A stretch of DNA of 64,000 nt. Origin: a bacterium. Its GTDB lineage: Bacteria; Vulcanimicrobiota; Xenobia; Xenobiales; JADMJV01. Position numbers and translations under genes: made by a program. Under the pieces are notes generated by a model that worked only from the letters and a program-made list of their open reading frames with translations, made no database searches and was not told where the DNA came from. Positions within the stretch are counted from its first letter, which is position 1; each line of letters opens with the position of its first letter. Below are positions 31,732 through 41,688 of this stretch, piece after piece. The stretch lies in the NCBI GenBank assembly GCA_018780265.1, contig JADMJV010000069.1, forward strand, positions 1-64,000, read 5' to 3'.

Positions 31732-34700
31732 TTAGCTACGTTCGCTCAAGCCCTGCGGTGGGACGCCCAACCGGTCGAGTTCTCGCTGGATTTTCTCCAA
31801 AAATGCCTCGGAACGTTTCCGCAGTGCTACCCGATAGCCTTCTTGCAACTGTTCAATACAATCTTGGGTCATCTTCAAGCGGTCATAGACCAGCGCCAGA
31901 TTGTAGCGGGCGTTGAGGTCTTGAGGCTCGATCTCCAGGCAGCGGCGATATGCCTCGATGACCTGCTCCCAGCGCCCTTTTTTGGAGTAAGCGACTCCCA
32001 GGTTGTAGTGACTTTTGGAATCGGTGGGGTTGAGGGCGATGGCTTTTTGGTAGGCGCTGATGGCTTCGTCCAGGCGGTTGGCGCCAGCATTGGCGATGCC
32101 CAGATGGCTATGGGCCTCGGCGGAGTAGGGGTCGAGTTCGACGGCCTTTTGAAGGACCTCAATGGCTTGCTCGTAGTTGCCCTGGCGGAAGTAGATAAGC
32201 CCCAGCTTGGAAAGCACGTCTGGATCGCGGGGGGAAAGTCGCAACGCTTCTTGATAGGAGGCGGCGGCCTGTTCCCAGCGACTCAATTGCATGTAGACCA
32301 GACCGGTATCGGCGTGAGGACGGGCCCAGGTGGGATCAGCCTCGACGGCCCGGATCAGGTTGTCCAGGGCGGCTTCAAATTTGCCGCGCCGCAGCAGAAC
32401 GGTTCCCAGTCCGGCCAGCGCGCGCGAGCAATGCGGATCCATCTCGAGGGCGCGACGGTAGCTTTGCTCGGCTGGCTCCCAGCGCCTTTGAGCTGATTGT
32501 CCATCCCCCAGGCGGGCGTAGACCCCGGGACCGGGGCGAAGCTTCAGGGCCGTTTCTACGGCCTGGATGGCCAGGGCGGCGTCGCCTCGCTTGATGTATG
32601 CTTCGGAAAGTTTGACCAGCAGGTCGACGTCGCCCGGATCTAGATCGATGGCTCGCAAGTATTCCTCGATGGCCAGGTCGAGTTCGCCCTTAGATTCATA
32701 GAGGCTGCCCAGTTCACTCCGGATCGAACCCAGGTCGGGATAGTCGGTCAGCAGTTGCAGGAAGTTTCGAATGGCGTCTTCGGTGTCACCCAGGCGGGCC
32801 AGGCAGATGGCCCTCTGAACCCGAATATCGAGGCGCTTGGGGTTGAGTCGATACGCTTCTTGAGTCTCTTGGAGTGCTAATTCCAGCTTGTGCTGAAGCA
32901 GGAAGAGCCTTCCTGACAGGTAGCGCAGCGAAGCCTCGTCAGGGTATCGGACGGCCGCCTGGGCCAGTTCGTTTTCGGCCGCCTCCCAGCGTTGCAGTTG
33001 AATCAGGAGTTGAGCGCGACGAAAGTGGATGTCGTTGTATTGGGCGCCAGACACTTCGGCTTGAGCCAACAGGTCCAGGGCCTCGGGCAGACGACCCAGA
33101 GCGATGCAGCAACAGCCGTAAGAGTATAACAGTTGGGCCCGCACTGGATTGGCCGGTTCGATCTCCAGGGCGCGTTGCAAATTGTAGGCCGATTCGGCGA
33201 AGTAGGAAGACTCCTGGAGCAGCATGCCCAACTCGCCATGGAAGTCCCAGCGGCCGTCCTCGATGCGCAGTGCCTGGCGAAAGTAGTTCTCGGCCCCTTT
33301 GGCGTCACCTAAATTCAGCAGACAACGCCCCAGGACGAACAGCGCGTCGGCGTGTTCAGGGTCATAGCGCAGGCAGTTGCCCAGCGATTCTCGAGCGGAC
33401 TCGAACTCCTGGGCGTGATACTGGGCGTTGCCCAGTTCAAAATAGCTTTCGGCCCGCTGAGGGGCGAGCTTAATGGCCTGCTGGTAGGCGCTGACCGAGG
33501 CCGGTCCGTCGCCGAGCTCGCGGCAAGTTTCGGCCAGATCCAACACGTAGTGAAGATTGGTTGGGTCTAATTCACATGCTTGTTGGAGTGACTTGCGGGC
33601 CATTTCCAGGCGACCCAAGTCCCGTTCGACCAGGGCAGATTCGTAGTGGTAGTTGGCCTGGGATGGGTCTAGTTGAGCAGCCAGAGTAAAATGTTGGCGC
33701 GCCTGTTCATCCTTGTTCACTCGGCGCAGAGCCAGGCCCAGTCTGTAATGAGCGTCCGCCCAATAGGGGTGGTTTTGGACGGCTTTCTCATAGGCTTGAG
33801 TGGCCAGTTCGTATAGCTTGAGGGCTTCGTAGACTTCGCCCAGAACCGCGTGAGCCTCGTGGTGACTCGGACTGAGTTCCACGGCCTGGCGCAGCGCAAC
33901 CACGGCCAGATCGAGTCGTTGTAGTTTCCAGTAAGCCTGGCCCATGGCGAAGTGGACGAAGCTGTTGTGGGGATTGAGTTGAAGGGCTCGGGTGTAACTG
34001 TCCACCGCTTCTTCGTAGCGGCCCATCCCCAGTTGGGCGGTGCCCATCAAGAAGTAGGTGTGACTCTGGTCAGCGTGCAGTTTGATGGACTGTTTGTAGT
34101 TACTGACGGCCAGATCCAGTTTGTCGAGTTGAGTATAGGCCTGGCCCAGGGCCACGAAGAACTCTGCGTTGTTGGGATCGCCGGCCAGAGCTCGTTGATA
34201 GCGCTTGATGGCCAGGTCCAGTCGACCCAGTCTGACATAGGATTGGCCCAGCCTGAAGTGGGCCTGAGACATGTCGGGGTCGAGTTCGATGGCCCGCTGA
34301 TACTCACGATTGGCGTCCTCGATGTTGCCCTGGCGGGAAAAGATATTGCCCAGTTCAAAATGACTTTTGGGATTATCCGGCTCGAGCGTGATCGACGTTT
34401 GCAACTCTAGCTTGGCCATGCCCAATTTGCCCAGGTGAGCATAGACCTGGCCTAGATGGTAGTGAACTTGGGCATCGTTGGGGTCGAGGTCGATGGCCTT
34501 GCGAAATTCCTGGACGGCCAGGTCGTAGCGTTGCGTTTGGTAGTAGGCCAGGCCCAAATTGTTGTGGGTGTAGGGGTCGTTGGGGTCAAGCCGGATGGCT
34601 TCAAGGTATTCATGGATGCAGGCTTCGCTGTCGCCCAGGCGGGCGAAAGCACGGCCCAGATTATAGTGGTAGTAAGACTCGTCCGGGCTGAGTTGGACGG

Positions 34701-35439
34701 CCCGGCGTAAATACTGTACGGCATCTTGCAGTTCATTGGTCTGGGAGAGATAGAGACCCAGGTGGTAGTTGGAAGCGGCGTGGTCCGGTTCGAGTTCGAT
34801 GACCCGGCGGAACATGTCGATGGCTTGCTCGGTCTTGCCGAGCTTGCCCAGGCAGACGCCCATTTGGAAATGAGATTCCACGTTGCCTGGAGAGGCCTCG
34901 AGCAGCTTGGAATACTCTTCGATAGCGATTTCAAGCTTGCCCTGGCGCTGATAGACCTGGGCCAGGTTGAAACGAGCATCCTGGTTGCTGGGGTCAAGGC
35001 GAACCTGCCGCAGGTAGTCGTCGGCCCCTTGTAGCCGTTCGAGTTCCTGTTGAATTCTGCGTTCGCCCGTCGAATCGTTCATGTTTTGGACGATTTTGAG
35101 AGCCACCTGCAGGCTGGTGATGGCGCGATCGCGCTGGCTCAGCCGCTCGTAGGCCAGTCCCAGATTATAGTGTGCTCGCACAAAATTCGGTACCAGGGCC
35201 AGCACTTCTTGCCATTCGCGGATGGCCATCTCGATGTTGCCCTGGCGAAAATAGGCCGTGCCCATCTCATAGTGAGCCTGGTGGTGTTCGGGATTGAGCA
35301 CCACCACGCGTTGATACTCCCGAATTGCCGCTTCCAGGCGATTCTCGTAGAGATGCTGGTTGCCCAGCCGATAATGATATTGCACCTCGTCAGAGGTGGC
35401 TGCCCCAAGTGGGTCTAGGGGGGACTGCATCCGGTCCAC
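31732..35439 (-). CDS. Giant TPR protein
   Basis: About 1235 residues from GTG 35437-35439, chosen because AAAGGA lies 7 bp upstream; ATG 35430 is three codons in. After a short N-terminal leader almost the whole protein is about 34 TPR units of 34 residues, many nearly canonical (AHYNLGLAYERLSQRDRAI, SNYHLGLYLSQT, AHSHLGIANAGANRLDEAI). No signal peptide or membrane segment is visible, so it is cytoplasmic. It is the first gene of an operon with the 942-residue protein and the roadblock protein. The long superhelix suggests a scaffold for several partners at once. Confidence 0.9.
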   Translation of the reverse strand: MDRMQSPLDPLGAATSDEVQYHYRLGNQHLYENRLEAAIREYQRVVVLNPEHHQAHYEMGTAYFRQGNIEMAIREWQEVLALVPNFVRAHYNLGLAYERLSQRDRAITSLQVALKIVQNMNDSTGERRIQQELERLQGADDYLRQVRLDPSNQDARFNLAQVYQRQGKLEIAIEEYSKLLEASPGNVESHFQMGVCLGKLGKTEQAIDMFRRVIELEPDHAASNYHLGLYLSQTNELQDAVQYLRRAVQLSPDESYYHYNLGRAFARLGDSEACIHEYLEAIRLDPNDPYTHNNLGLAYYQTQRYDLAVQEFRKAIDLDPNDAQVHYHLGQVYAHLGKLGMAKLELQTSITLEPDNPKSHFELGNIFSRQGNIEDANREYQRAIELDPDMSQAHFRLGQSYVRLGRLDLAIKRYQRALAGDPNNAEFFVALGQAYTQLDKLDLAVSNYKQSIKLHADQSHTYFLMGTAQLGMGRYEEAVDSYTRALQLNPHNSFVHFAMGQAYWKLQRLDLAVVALRQAVELSPSHHEAHAVLGEVYEALKLYELATQAYEKAVQNHPYWADAHYRLGLALRRVNKDEQARQHFTLAAQLDPSQANYHYESALVERDLGRLEMARKSLQQACELDPTNLHYVLDLAETCRELGDGPASVSAYQQAIKLAPQRAESYFELGNAQYHAQEFESARESLGNCLRYDPEHADALFVLGRCLLNLGDAKGAENYFRQALRIEDGRWDFHGELGMLLQESSYFAESAYNLQRALEIEPANPVRAQLLYSYGCCCIALGRLPEALDLLAQAEVSGAQYNDIHFRRAQLLIQLQRWEAAENELAQAAVRYPDEASLRYLSGRLFLLQHKLELALQETQEAYRLNPKRLDIRVQRAICLARLGDTEDAIRNFLQLLTDYPDLGSIRSELGSLYESKGELDLAIEEYLRAIDLDPGDVDLLVKLSEAYIKRGDAALAIQAVETALKLRPGPGVYARLGDGQSAQRRWEPAEQSYRRALEMDPHCSRALAGLGTVLLRRGKFEAALDNLIRAVEADPTWARPHADTGLVYMQLSRWEQAAASYQEALRLSPRDPDVLSKLGLIYFRQGNYEQAIEVLQKAVELDPYSAEAHSHLGIANAGANRLDEAISAYQKAIALNPTDSKSHYNLGVAYSKKGRWEQVIEAYRRCLEIEPQDLNARYNLALVYDRLKMTQDCIEQLQEGYRVALRKRSEAFLEKIQRELDRLGVPPQGLSERS

Positions 35440-35612
35440 AGGCGCATCCTTTGCCGTCTGACTCGAACCGGTCTCCCCGCCGAGCAGAATGATTGGCGCT
35501 GGCCTTGGACAGACAGGGCGGCATTTCCTTTCCCTTGTTCGCAGCATATCTTCGAACACGGGGAAGGGATCAGGGCAGGGATCACGGCCCAGCAGCGAAC
35601 TTCAAGGGGGTG

Positions 35613-36524
35613 ATGAATCATTGGCGATGGTGGTTGTTGATGCTGCTGCTGAGCGGATTGGGTCGGGCGGCTGACGGTAGTTTGACGGTGTATTGCAACA
35701 GCATCCCGGTGAAAGTCAATGCTATTTTGCGCAACGGGGTGGCCTACTACCCGGTCCAGCCCGTGATTGCAGCATTTGGGGCCGATATGTATTGGAATCC
35801 CACCGTGCGGGCTTTGCGCATCGATCGGAAGAATATTGAGATTGAGCCCGTCTTTATTGGGGAGGAGATCTACTTGCCACTGGAGACCATGGCCGAGGCG
35901 CTGGGGGCCAGCGCCACCTGGAATCCAGGCCAGGGCGAGGTGGTGCTCAATCGCACCAAGCGGCCCGACGCGGTCAATAACCCTCCCCTTACCTCCTTTC
36001 AGGGCTCCCATATTCCCGAAGACTACACGACCGGAGGCCGGACGCCCAGCAACCTGCAGCCGCCTCCCAGCGTCCCCGTGCGCCCCCAGCAAGGCACTCC
36101 CGACCCCGTGGCCGCTCAACGGGTAGCACGCCAACTCGAACGGGAGCAAGCCGGTGCGGGTGACATTTACACGCCTCGTGTGGCTCGCAATGCTGCTTTT
36201 CAGGTGACCGTGACCAATTTGGAAGTGATCGACTCCATTCGAGGCCATCATCAGCCGCGCAACGGCCATCGCTTCATCGTGGTCTATGTGTCGCAAAAGA
36301 ACGTCACCATGCAGCCCGTGCTGAATCCAGGCACGTTCTTTGTCCAGGACCAGGAAGGCAATGATTTTGAGCCGCTCATGGAATTCTCTAACTTCATGGG
36401 TGTGGTCCTTAAGCCGTATGGCATTAACTTCGGCTATTTCGTCTACGAACTGCCCACTCAGTCGGTGCCCATTCGATTGGTGTTGGTGTCCACCACGCAG
36501 TCCCCGGTCATGGTGAATCTGTGA
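35613..36524 (+). CDS. Secreted protein with copper amine oxidase N-like domain
   Basis: A 303-residue protein from ATG 35613; GTG 35610 is an alternative and the ribosome binding site AAGGGGG is unusually close to either. Residues 1-22 are a signal peptide (WWLLMLLLSGLGRA). Residues 25-125 resemble the copper-amine-oxidase N-terminal-like domain, with IPVKVNAILRNG, ALRIDRKNIEIEP and EEIYLPLETMAEALGASA. A Pro-rich linker and a C-terminal beta domain (NGHRFIVVYVSQKN) follow, resembling DUF4352-like secreted domains. It is probably a cell-surface protein; no enzyme activity is implied. Its stop overlaps the next start by 4 bp. Confidence 0.8.
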   Translation: MNHWRWWLLMLLLSGLGRAADGSLTVYCNSIPVKVNAILRNGVAYYPVQPVIAAFGADMYWNPTVRALRIDRKNIEIEPVFIGEEIYLPLETMAEALGASATWNPGQGEVVLNRTKRPDAVNNPPLTSFQGSHIPEDYTTGGRTPSNLQPPPSVPVRPQQGTPDPVAAQRVARQLEREQAGAGDIYTPRVARNAAFQVTVTNLEVIDSIRGHHQPRNGHRFIVVYVSQKNVTMQPVLNPGTFFVQDQEGNDFEPLMEFSNFMGVVLKPYGINFGYFVYELPTQSVPIRLVLVSTTQSPVMVNL

Positions 36525-37741
36525 GACAATTGCTGTGGTTTTTCATGTGTCTGAGTGTGGCCTGGTCCGAACCTACCCGCATCAGTTTTTGGCACGCCTT
36601 CGGAGGTGAGCGCGAGTCTCGCCTGCAGCAACTGGTGGATGTCTTCCAGCGAGAGAATCCAGAGATCCTGGTCGAACTGAAGGGCTTCACGGACCCGCGC
36701 AAAGTGGGCAACGACTACGCCGAACTCTACAAAAACCTCACCTCCGCTCTGGGTCAGGGACATCCCCCGGTATTGGCTCAGATGTATGAAAATTGGGTCA
36801 CCCAGATGGCCGAGGTCAAGGTGTTGCTGCCTCTGGACAAAGATTTGGGCGGAACCTGGCGTGACATGCCGGCCGTCTTTTTGAAGGCGTCCACCCACGC
36901 CGATGGTCGACGCTACTCGGTGCCTTTTAATAAGAGCCTGTGGACTTTGTATGCCAACAAGGAGCAGTGGGAAGGAACGGACCCTCCCCAAAACTGGAGC
37001 GAGTTTCGGGTGGCCTGCGCGGGTCTGCGGGATCGCTTTCCTCAGGGGGTAGTGGCGGTACCCAGTCCGTTCGAAATGTTCGATATGCATTTCGTCTCGC
37101 AGGGCGGTCGATTTTTCGATGCCAGGAGGCAGCCGTCTTTTGCCGGTCCGCTGGGGATGTCCAGCGCGGGTTACTTGCTGGGATTGGCCGGCCAGGATCG
37201 CACCTGTATTTTTGGTGCGGGTGCCTATCAGCATTTTGTGCAGGGCCGCATGCCTTTTTTGATCGACACCAGCGCCAAACTGGCCGTGCTCGAGGAAAAG
37301 CTGGGCGACAAACTGGTTATTTGTCCCCTGCCGCGGGGAGCCGGCGACAAAATCCAGTTGACGGGCACACAGTTGTCGATTTTTTCCGCCAGCGACGTGC
37401 GCCAACGTCGGTCCGCTCTACGTTTGCTGCGCTATTTGACGGCCCCAGAACAAACCCGCAATTGGGCCATGGCCACTGGCTATCTTCCCATTCGCCAAAG
37501 CGTTTACGAAGACCCTATCTACGTGGAGTATCTCAAGGCTCGCCCGGGTCGAGCGGTCATTTCCGGCAGTCTGTCGCGGGCCCAGGTGCAGCCTCAGGTT
37601 GTGGGCTGGGAGGCGACGCGGGTCTTAATCAACGACGCCCTGGAGCGGAGTCTGTATCAGAGCAAGCCCATCGACAAAGAGTTGTTCAACGCTCAGTCCA
37701 CCACGGCTCGGTTAGTGCGCGGCCTGCAGGGAAAACCGTAA
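36521..37741 (+). CDS. ABC transporter solute-binding protein, family 1
   Basis: A 406-residue protein from GTG 36521, overlapping the upstream stop. Residues 1-16 form a signal peptide without a lipobox. The fold is that of sugar and glycerol-3-phosphate binding proteins (ISFWHAFGGERESRLQQLV, YSVPFNKSLWTLYANKE, LLRYLTAPEQTRNWA, TGYLPIRQSVY). The ligand is probably a sugar, sugar phosphate or polyol. No permease or ATPase gene lies beside it; the neighbours are a surface protein and a DUF58 gene, so its transporter partner must be elsewhere or it serves another function. Confidence 0.87.
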   Translation: MRQLLWFFMCLSVAWSEPTRISFWHAFGGERESRLQQLVDVFQRENPEILVELKGFTDPRKVGNDYAELYKNLTSALGQGHPPVLAQMYENWVTQMAEVKVLLPLDKDLGGTWRDMPAVFLKASTHADGRRYSVPFNKSLWTLYANKEQWEGTDPPQNWSEFRVACAGLRDRFPQGVVAVPSPFEMFDMHFVSQGGRFFDARRQPSFAGPLGMSSAGYLLGLAGQDRTCIFGAGAYQHFVQGRMPFLIDTSAKLAVLEEKLGDKLVICPLPRGAGDKIQLTGTQLSIFSASDVRQRRSALRLLRYLTAPEQTRNWAMATGYLPIRQSVYEDPIYVEYLKARPGRAVISGSLSRAQVQPQVVGWEATRVLINDALERSLYQSKPIDKELFNAQSTTARLVRGLQGKP

Positions 37742-37748
37742 AGCCTTT

Positions 37749-38852
37749 GTGTGGAAGAGAGTCCGTAACGCCCTCAGGGTGATCCTTCGGTGGGTGGATG
37801 AGGTCAGTCTCATAGCCATCGGGTTGGTATTTTTTCTGGTGGCCAGCAACACGCAGACGGGCTGGGTTTATTTGATGTCGGGCACGATTTTCGGGGCCCT
37901 GATCACGAGCTGGCTGTTTTCTCGTCGAGCTCTACGCCCACTGGGCTTTCGCCTCTGGCTACCGGCGCACGTCCCTTGCGGCCACGGATTTTGGGCTACC
38001 TTGAGCTGGTCTCAAAGCGCCTTGGGCTTTGCCAGCTTTTGGAGTCCGTGTCCGGGGTTGGGATTGACCCTGAATCAGCAGGGTCGAAGCCAGGCCCTGC
38101 TGCTGCCCCATCAGAGAGAACTGCGGGTATGGCTGGTGGCCGAACGGCGAGGACGGTACGCTCGGATGGACTCTGAACTGGTCTGCTACGGGCCTCTGGC
38201 CTGGTTTGCGGCACGCCGAAGTCTGCAGCCGCAATTGAGCCAGCCACTTTGCGTGCTGCCGCGTCGTCTGGAGTTGGGCTCCCAGAAGCTGCGAGCCTGG
38301 GCTGGCGGTCAGTGGAGTGGGCGGCGAGGTCAACCGGCCGGTCAGGGCGACTTGCGCCGTTTGCGGGACTATCAGGTGGGCGACGATGTGCGTTGGATTC
38401 ATTGGGCCAGCTCAGCTCGAACCGGTGAGTTGGTGGTCCGTGAGTTTTCCGCCGGGGCCACCCTGGATGTGGTGTTGTGCTGGGGCTGCGCCCCCCTGTC
38501 GGTGACCCAGCCCGGCAGCGAAGCGGCTTTCGAATGGATGTTGAGTTGGGTCTACACTTTTTTTGTGGGGGCCAAAGAGTTAGGCTGGCGGGTTCATCTG
38601 CTCCATTCGCAGGAAGACGGAAGCTGGCTGCAGACCGAGCAGGTGGACAGTCTGGCCAGTGCTTCGCTCAAGCCGGATTCACCCCCGCCCCCGTGGCATC
38701 CTGAAAAGGGACTGAGGCGCCTGGATTTCTGGTTGGGGCCGGCTCCGGGAAGCCAGGCAGAATGCTTTGAATTTCACCCGGCCGATTTCACCGGACCCAC
38801 ACAGGTCTGCTCGGGGTTCAGGGTTGGACCAGGGCGGGAGCCGTCTCCGTGA
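37749..38852 (+). CDS. DUF58 family membrane protein
   Basis: A 367-residue protein from GTG 37749. Two membrane segments lie at about 20-38 and 42-58, followed by a soluble domain. The DUF58 signature is LRRLRDYQVGDDVRWIHWASSARTGELVVREF at about 204-235. DUF58 proteins commonly accompany MoxR ATPases and transglutaminases in clusters of unknown detail, possibly for assembly of envelope proteins. No MoxR gene is in the window. Its last bases overlap the TgpA start (ATGA-type junction). Confidence 0.85.
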   Translation: MWKRVRNALRVILRWVDEVSLIAIGLVFFLVASNTQTGWVYLMSGTIFGALITSWLFSRRALRPLGFRLWLPAHVPCGHGFWATLSWSQSALGFASFWSPCPGLGLTLNQQGRSQALLLPHQRELRVWLVAERRGRYARMDSELVCYGPLAWFAARRSLQPQLSQPLCVLPRRLELGSQKLRAWAGGQWSGRRGQPAGQGDLRRLRDYQVGDDVRWIHWASSARTGELVVREFSAGATLDVVLCWGCAPLSVTQPGSEAAFEWMLSWVYTFFVGAKELGWRVHLLHSQEDGSWLQTEQVDSLASASLKPDSPPPPWHPEKGLRRLDFWLGPAPGSQAECFEFHPADFTGPTQVCSGFRVGPGREPSP

Positions 38853-40936
38853 TTCGCGCCTGGATTCGATTTCTGCAGGGCCTCAAGAGGGCCCCCGAAG
38901 ATTCGGGCTGGTTTCGTTTTTGGGTGGGCGTCAATGTCACAGTCGCCCTGGTGGCCACCTCGGACCAGTTGGATTGGCCCCTTTTCTTCTGGCCCTGCCT
39001 GCTGTTGACAGGCCTGGGCATGGGGATCAGTCACCGACTGCGCCGCCGCAATAATTGGGAAATCAAGGTTGCTCTCTCGATCTTGATGGTGCTGGCGCTG
39101 GGCAACTTTTTTTACGGACTCTCCCATAATTTCTATGATCCGCGCGAACCATTGGCTCAGTTGCTGATGTGGTTGCAGGCCTTGCATAGCTGCGACCTGC
39201 CTACCCGCAAGGATTTGAGCTATTCACTGCTGTCTGCCTTGATCCTGATGGCCGTAGCCGCCGTGCTCAGCGTTAACTATGTCTTTTCCGTCTACCTGTT
39301 GTTCTACTACATCACGGCGGTGGTAGCCCTGCGCTGGAATGTTCGTTCTCTGGTAGGCGAGCGCACCGGCTGGCGCCCCAGTTTTACCTCCAACCAGACC
39401 AGTTGGACGGTCGGCTTGCGCCTGGGGGCATCGGTGCTCCTGTGCGGCTTTTCCGTGGTGTTGCTGATGCCTCGCATGGAAGGCTTCAAGATTCGCGCTC
39501 TGCCCGTAAGCTGGCAGATGCGCCTGAAGATGCCCACGGTCAGTCGCGGCGAGGTGCAAAATCCCTATTACCCGTCGCAGTTGAGTAAAGAGCAGTTGCG
39601 CAACAATTCGGATTTCAATCCAGATGGCTACGGAGGCTTCAACTCACTGGTCGATCTCCAGACGCGGGGACGATTGGATCATCAGCGCGTCTTTCAGGTG
39701 CGCACCAATGTTTCGTGCTATTTTCGAGGCCTGACCTTTGACACCTATGATGGTCGGTTCTGGTCGCAAAGCAGTCCTGAGTTGCGCACCCTGAATGTGG
39801 AGAATCCCCCCTTTTCCTTTTCGCCTACGGCCAGCAATCCCAGCGATGTGGTGCAGATCTTTTATATCGATCGCCCGCTGGCCAATTTGGTGTTCTTCTC
39901 TCCCGAGGCCTATCAGGTGTTCTTTCCCAGCCAGATCCTTTATCTGGACCGGGCCGGCTGTCTGCGAGCTCCCTTCACCCTGGACAAAGACATGGTTTAT
40001 TCGGTGGTCAGCCGCCAGGCCCACATGACGACGGAGCGACTGCGCAAACTGCCCCGGCGCGATGCCGAGATGCGTCAACTTTCCGCCTATCTGGAGTTGC
40101 CCAAAGAACTGCCCGATCGTGTGGTTCAGTTGACGAGCCAGATCGTGGGCAAGCGGCGAGGAATGTTTGAGCAAGCCATGGCCCTGTCGCTCTATTTGCA
40201 GACCAACTTCACCTACAACCTGGACATCGCCCGCTATCCCGAAGGGGCCGACGTGGTCGACCATTTCTTGTTCGAGTCCAAACAGGGCTATTGCGAGCAT
40301 TTTGCCAGCGCCATGACGGTAATGTGTCGCACTCGTGGGATTCCGGCCCGATATTGCACGGGTTTTTTGCCTGGCACCTATAATCCGTTCAGTGGATTTC
40401 GCGAGGTTTATGGCGATGAGGCCCATGCCTGGGTCGAAGTGTACATCCCCGGTTTCGGTTGGATGACCTTCGATCCTACCCCCGGTAGCGATGCGGCCCC
40501 CGAACTGAGCGCCGATAACAAGGCGGAGGAGCGCTGGCTGGGCCTGGCAATCGCCCGTTATCTGTCCGCGAAGCTGGGGCTGCGCTTCGAGCTGCTGGCC
40601 TGGTGGGGGGGGGGCATTGCCCTTGGACTGCTGGCCGTGGCGGGACTGCGGGCCCTCAGCTGGCGCACTGGCCACGACCCGATCACCGCCTGTCTCTACG
40701 AGGCTCTGGAGTTGGTGGGGGAACGCGCGCCTGGTTGCACTCCACGTCACCAGGCGGCGGGTCATTCGTTCCCGTCTCTGCACCTTCTGGTGAAGTTGCA
40801 CGAATCGGTGGCCTACGCCGGACATCCCGCCGATGGGCAGCATTGGAGCGAGGCTCGCAGCCTGTTGGCCCAGTTGAAGAAGGAGGTCAGAGACGGGAGG
40901 AGCCGGACTGGCCCCCGCGCATTGGAGCCAGCATGA
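38849..40936 (+). CDS. TgpA-like membrane transglutaminase-domain protein
   Basis: A 695-residue protein from GTG 38849. The N-terminal third has about six membrane segments (DUF3488-like), followed by a periplasmic transglutaminase-core domain with the catalytic triad Cys482 (GYCEHFASAM), His526 (DEAHAWVEVY) and Asp542 (TFDPTPG). One more membrane segment lies near residue 590, then a cytoplasmic tail. Such proteins are essential in some Pseudomonas and act at the cell envelope; the reaction is not settled. Directly coupled to DUF58 before it and to the FkbM gene behind it (ATGA). Confidence 0.9.
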   Translation: MIRAWIRFLQGLKRAPEDSGWFRFWVGVNVTVALVATSDQLDWPLFFWPCLLLTGLGMGISHRLRRRNNWEIKVALSILMVLALGNFFYGLSHNFYDPREPLAQLLMWLQALHSCDLPTRKDLSYSLLSALILMAVAAVLSVNYVFSVYLLFYYITAVVALRWNVRSLVGERTGWRPSFTSNQTSWTVGLRLGASVLLCGFSVVLLMPRMEGFKIRALPVSWQMRLKMPTVSRGEVQNPYYPSQLSKEQLRNNSDFNPDGYGGFNSLVDLQTRGRLDHQRVFQVRTNVSCYFRGLTFDTYDGRFWSQSSPELRTLNVENPPFSFSPTASNPSDVVQIFYIDRPLANLVFFSPEAYQVFFPSQILYLDRAGCLRAPFTLDKDMVYSVVSRQAHMTTERLRKLPRRDAEMRQLSAYLELPKELPDRVVQLTSQIVGKRRGMFEQAMALSLYLQTNFTYNLDIARYPEGADVVDHFLFESKQGYCEHFASAMTVMCRTRGIPARYCTGFLPGTYNPFSGFREVYGDEAHAWVEVYIPGFGWMTFDPTPGSDAAPELSADNKAEERWLGLAIARYLSAKLGLRFELLAWWGGGIALGLLAVAGLRALSWRTGHDPITACLYEALELVGERAPGCTPRHQAAGHSFPSLHLLVKLHESVAYAGHPADGQHWSEARSLLAQLKKEVRDGRSRTGPRALEPA

Positions 40937-41679
40937 AGAACTGGTTGAACGCTGTGCGGCGGAAATGGATCGACGTCGGTTTGCGTGTTCTTTTGCTCTA
41001 CAACCGGCTGCTGACGTGGCTGGGGTTCAAGCACGTCTACTACGCGGAATTTTTTACGGACCGCGCCCTGCGAAGCCAATTCTTTCCCGATTTTTCCTAC
41101 CGGGGCGTGATGGTCGAGGTGGGTTGCGCCACCCCCATGTTGCTGAGTATGTCGCAGCATTTTCGCCAGAACGGTTGGCGTTGCATCGGCATTGAGCCCA
41201 ATCCAAGCTTTGTCAAACTTCATCAACAGTCAGGTAACGAGGTGTATGCCTACGCCGCCGCTGACTTTGATCAAGACGACGTAGATTTTGTGGTGGTGGA
41301 GTCCAGCCAAGATTACTCGGCTTCTTCCTTGTCGGCCCACTCGTATTCGGCGCTGGCCATCAAAGACCAATATCAAAACTATCAGAATGAGGCCATCAAT
41401 TCGTTTCGTAAACGCGAAATCAAGGTGCGAGTGCGCCGGCTCAGCGCTATTTTGAGCCAGCACTGTCCCGAAGTCGGGTTCATAGACCTGCTCTCGGTTG
41501 ACGTGGAAGGCTTTGAATTGGAGGTGATTCGGGGGTTGAATCTCGAGCGGCATCCGGTCCGGGTCATTGTGTTGGAGAATCTCTTTTACGACAACAAATA
41601 CACGGAGTATATGGAGAGCCGGGGCTACCGACTGCACAGCCAGGTTCGCTATAACTTCATCTATACGCGGCGGAATTGA
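40933..41679 (+). CDS. FkbM-family methyltransferase
   Basis: A 248-residue protein from ATG 40933, whose ATGA overlaps the TgpA stop; the longer frame was rejected as antisense and out of register with TgpA. The S-adenosylmethionine-binding motif is GVMVEVGCATP and the FkbM hallmark IDLLSVDVEGFELEVIRGL is near residue 190. FkbM enzymes methylate sugars or other small molecules, often in polysaccharide or natural-product clusters. The glycosyltransferase behind it supports a glycan target. Confidence 0.86.
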   Translation: MKNWLNAVRRKWIDVGLRVLLLYNRLLTWLGFKHVYYAEFFTDRALRSQFFPDFSYRGVMVEVGCATPMLLSMSQHFRQNGWRCIGIEPNPSFVKLHQQSGNEVYAYAAADFDQDDVDFVVVESSQDYSASSLSAHSYSALAIKDQYQNYQNEAINSFRKREIKVRVRRLSAILSQHCPEVGFIDLLSVDVEGFELEVIRGLNLERHPVRVIVLENLFYDNKYTEYMESRGYRLHSQVRYNFIYTRRN

Positions 41680-41688
41680 ACCTCTGCT

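Noticed and set aside
39644..40843. 399-residue minus-strand frame
   Set aside because: Antisense shadow of the TgpA-like gene, which has an intact catalytic triad.
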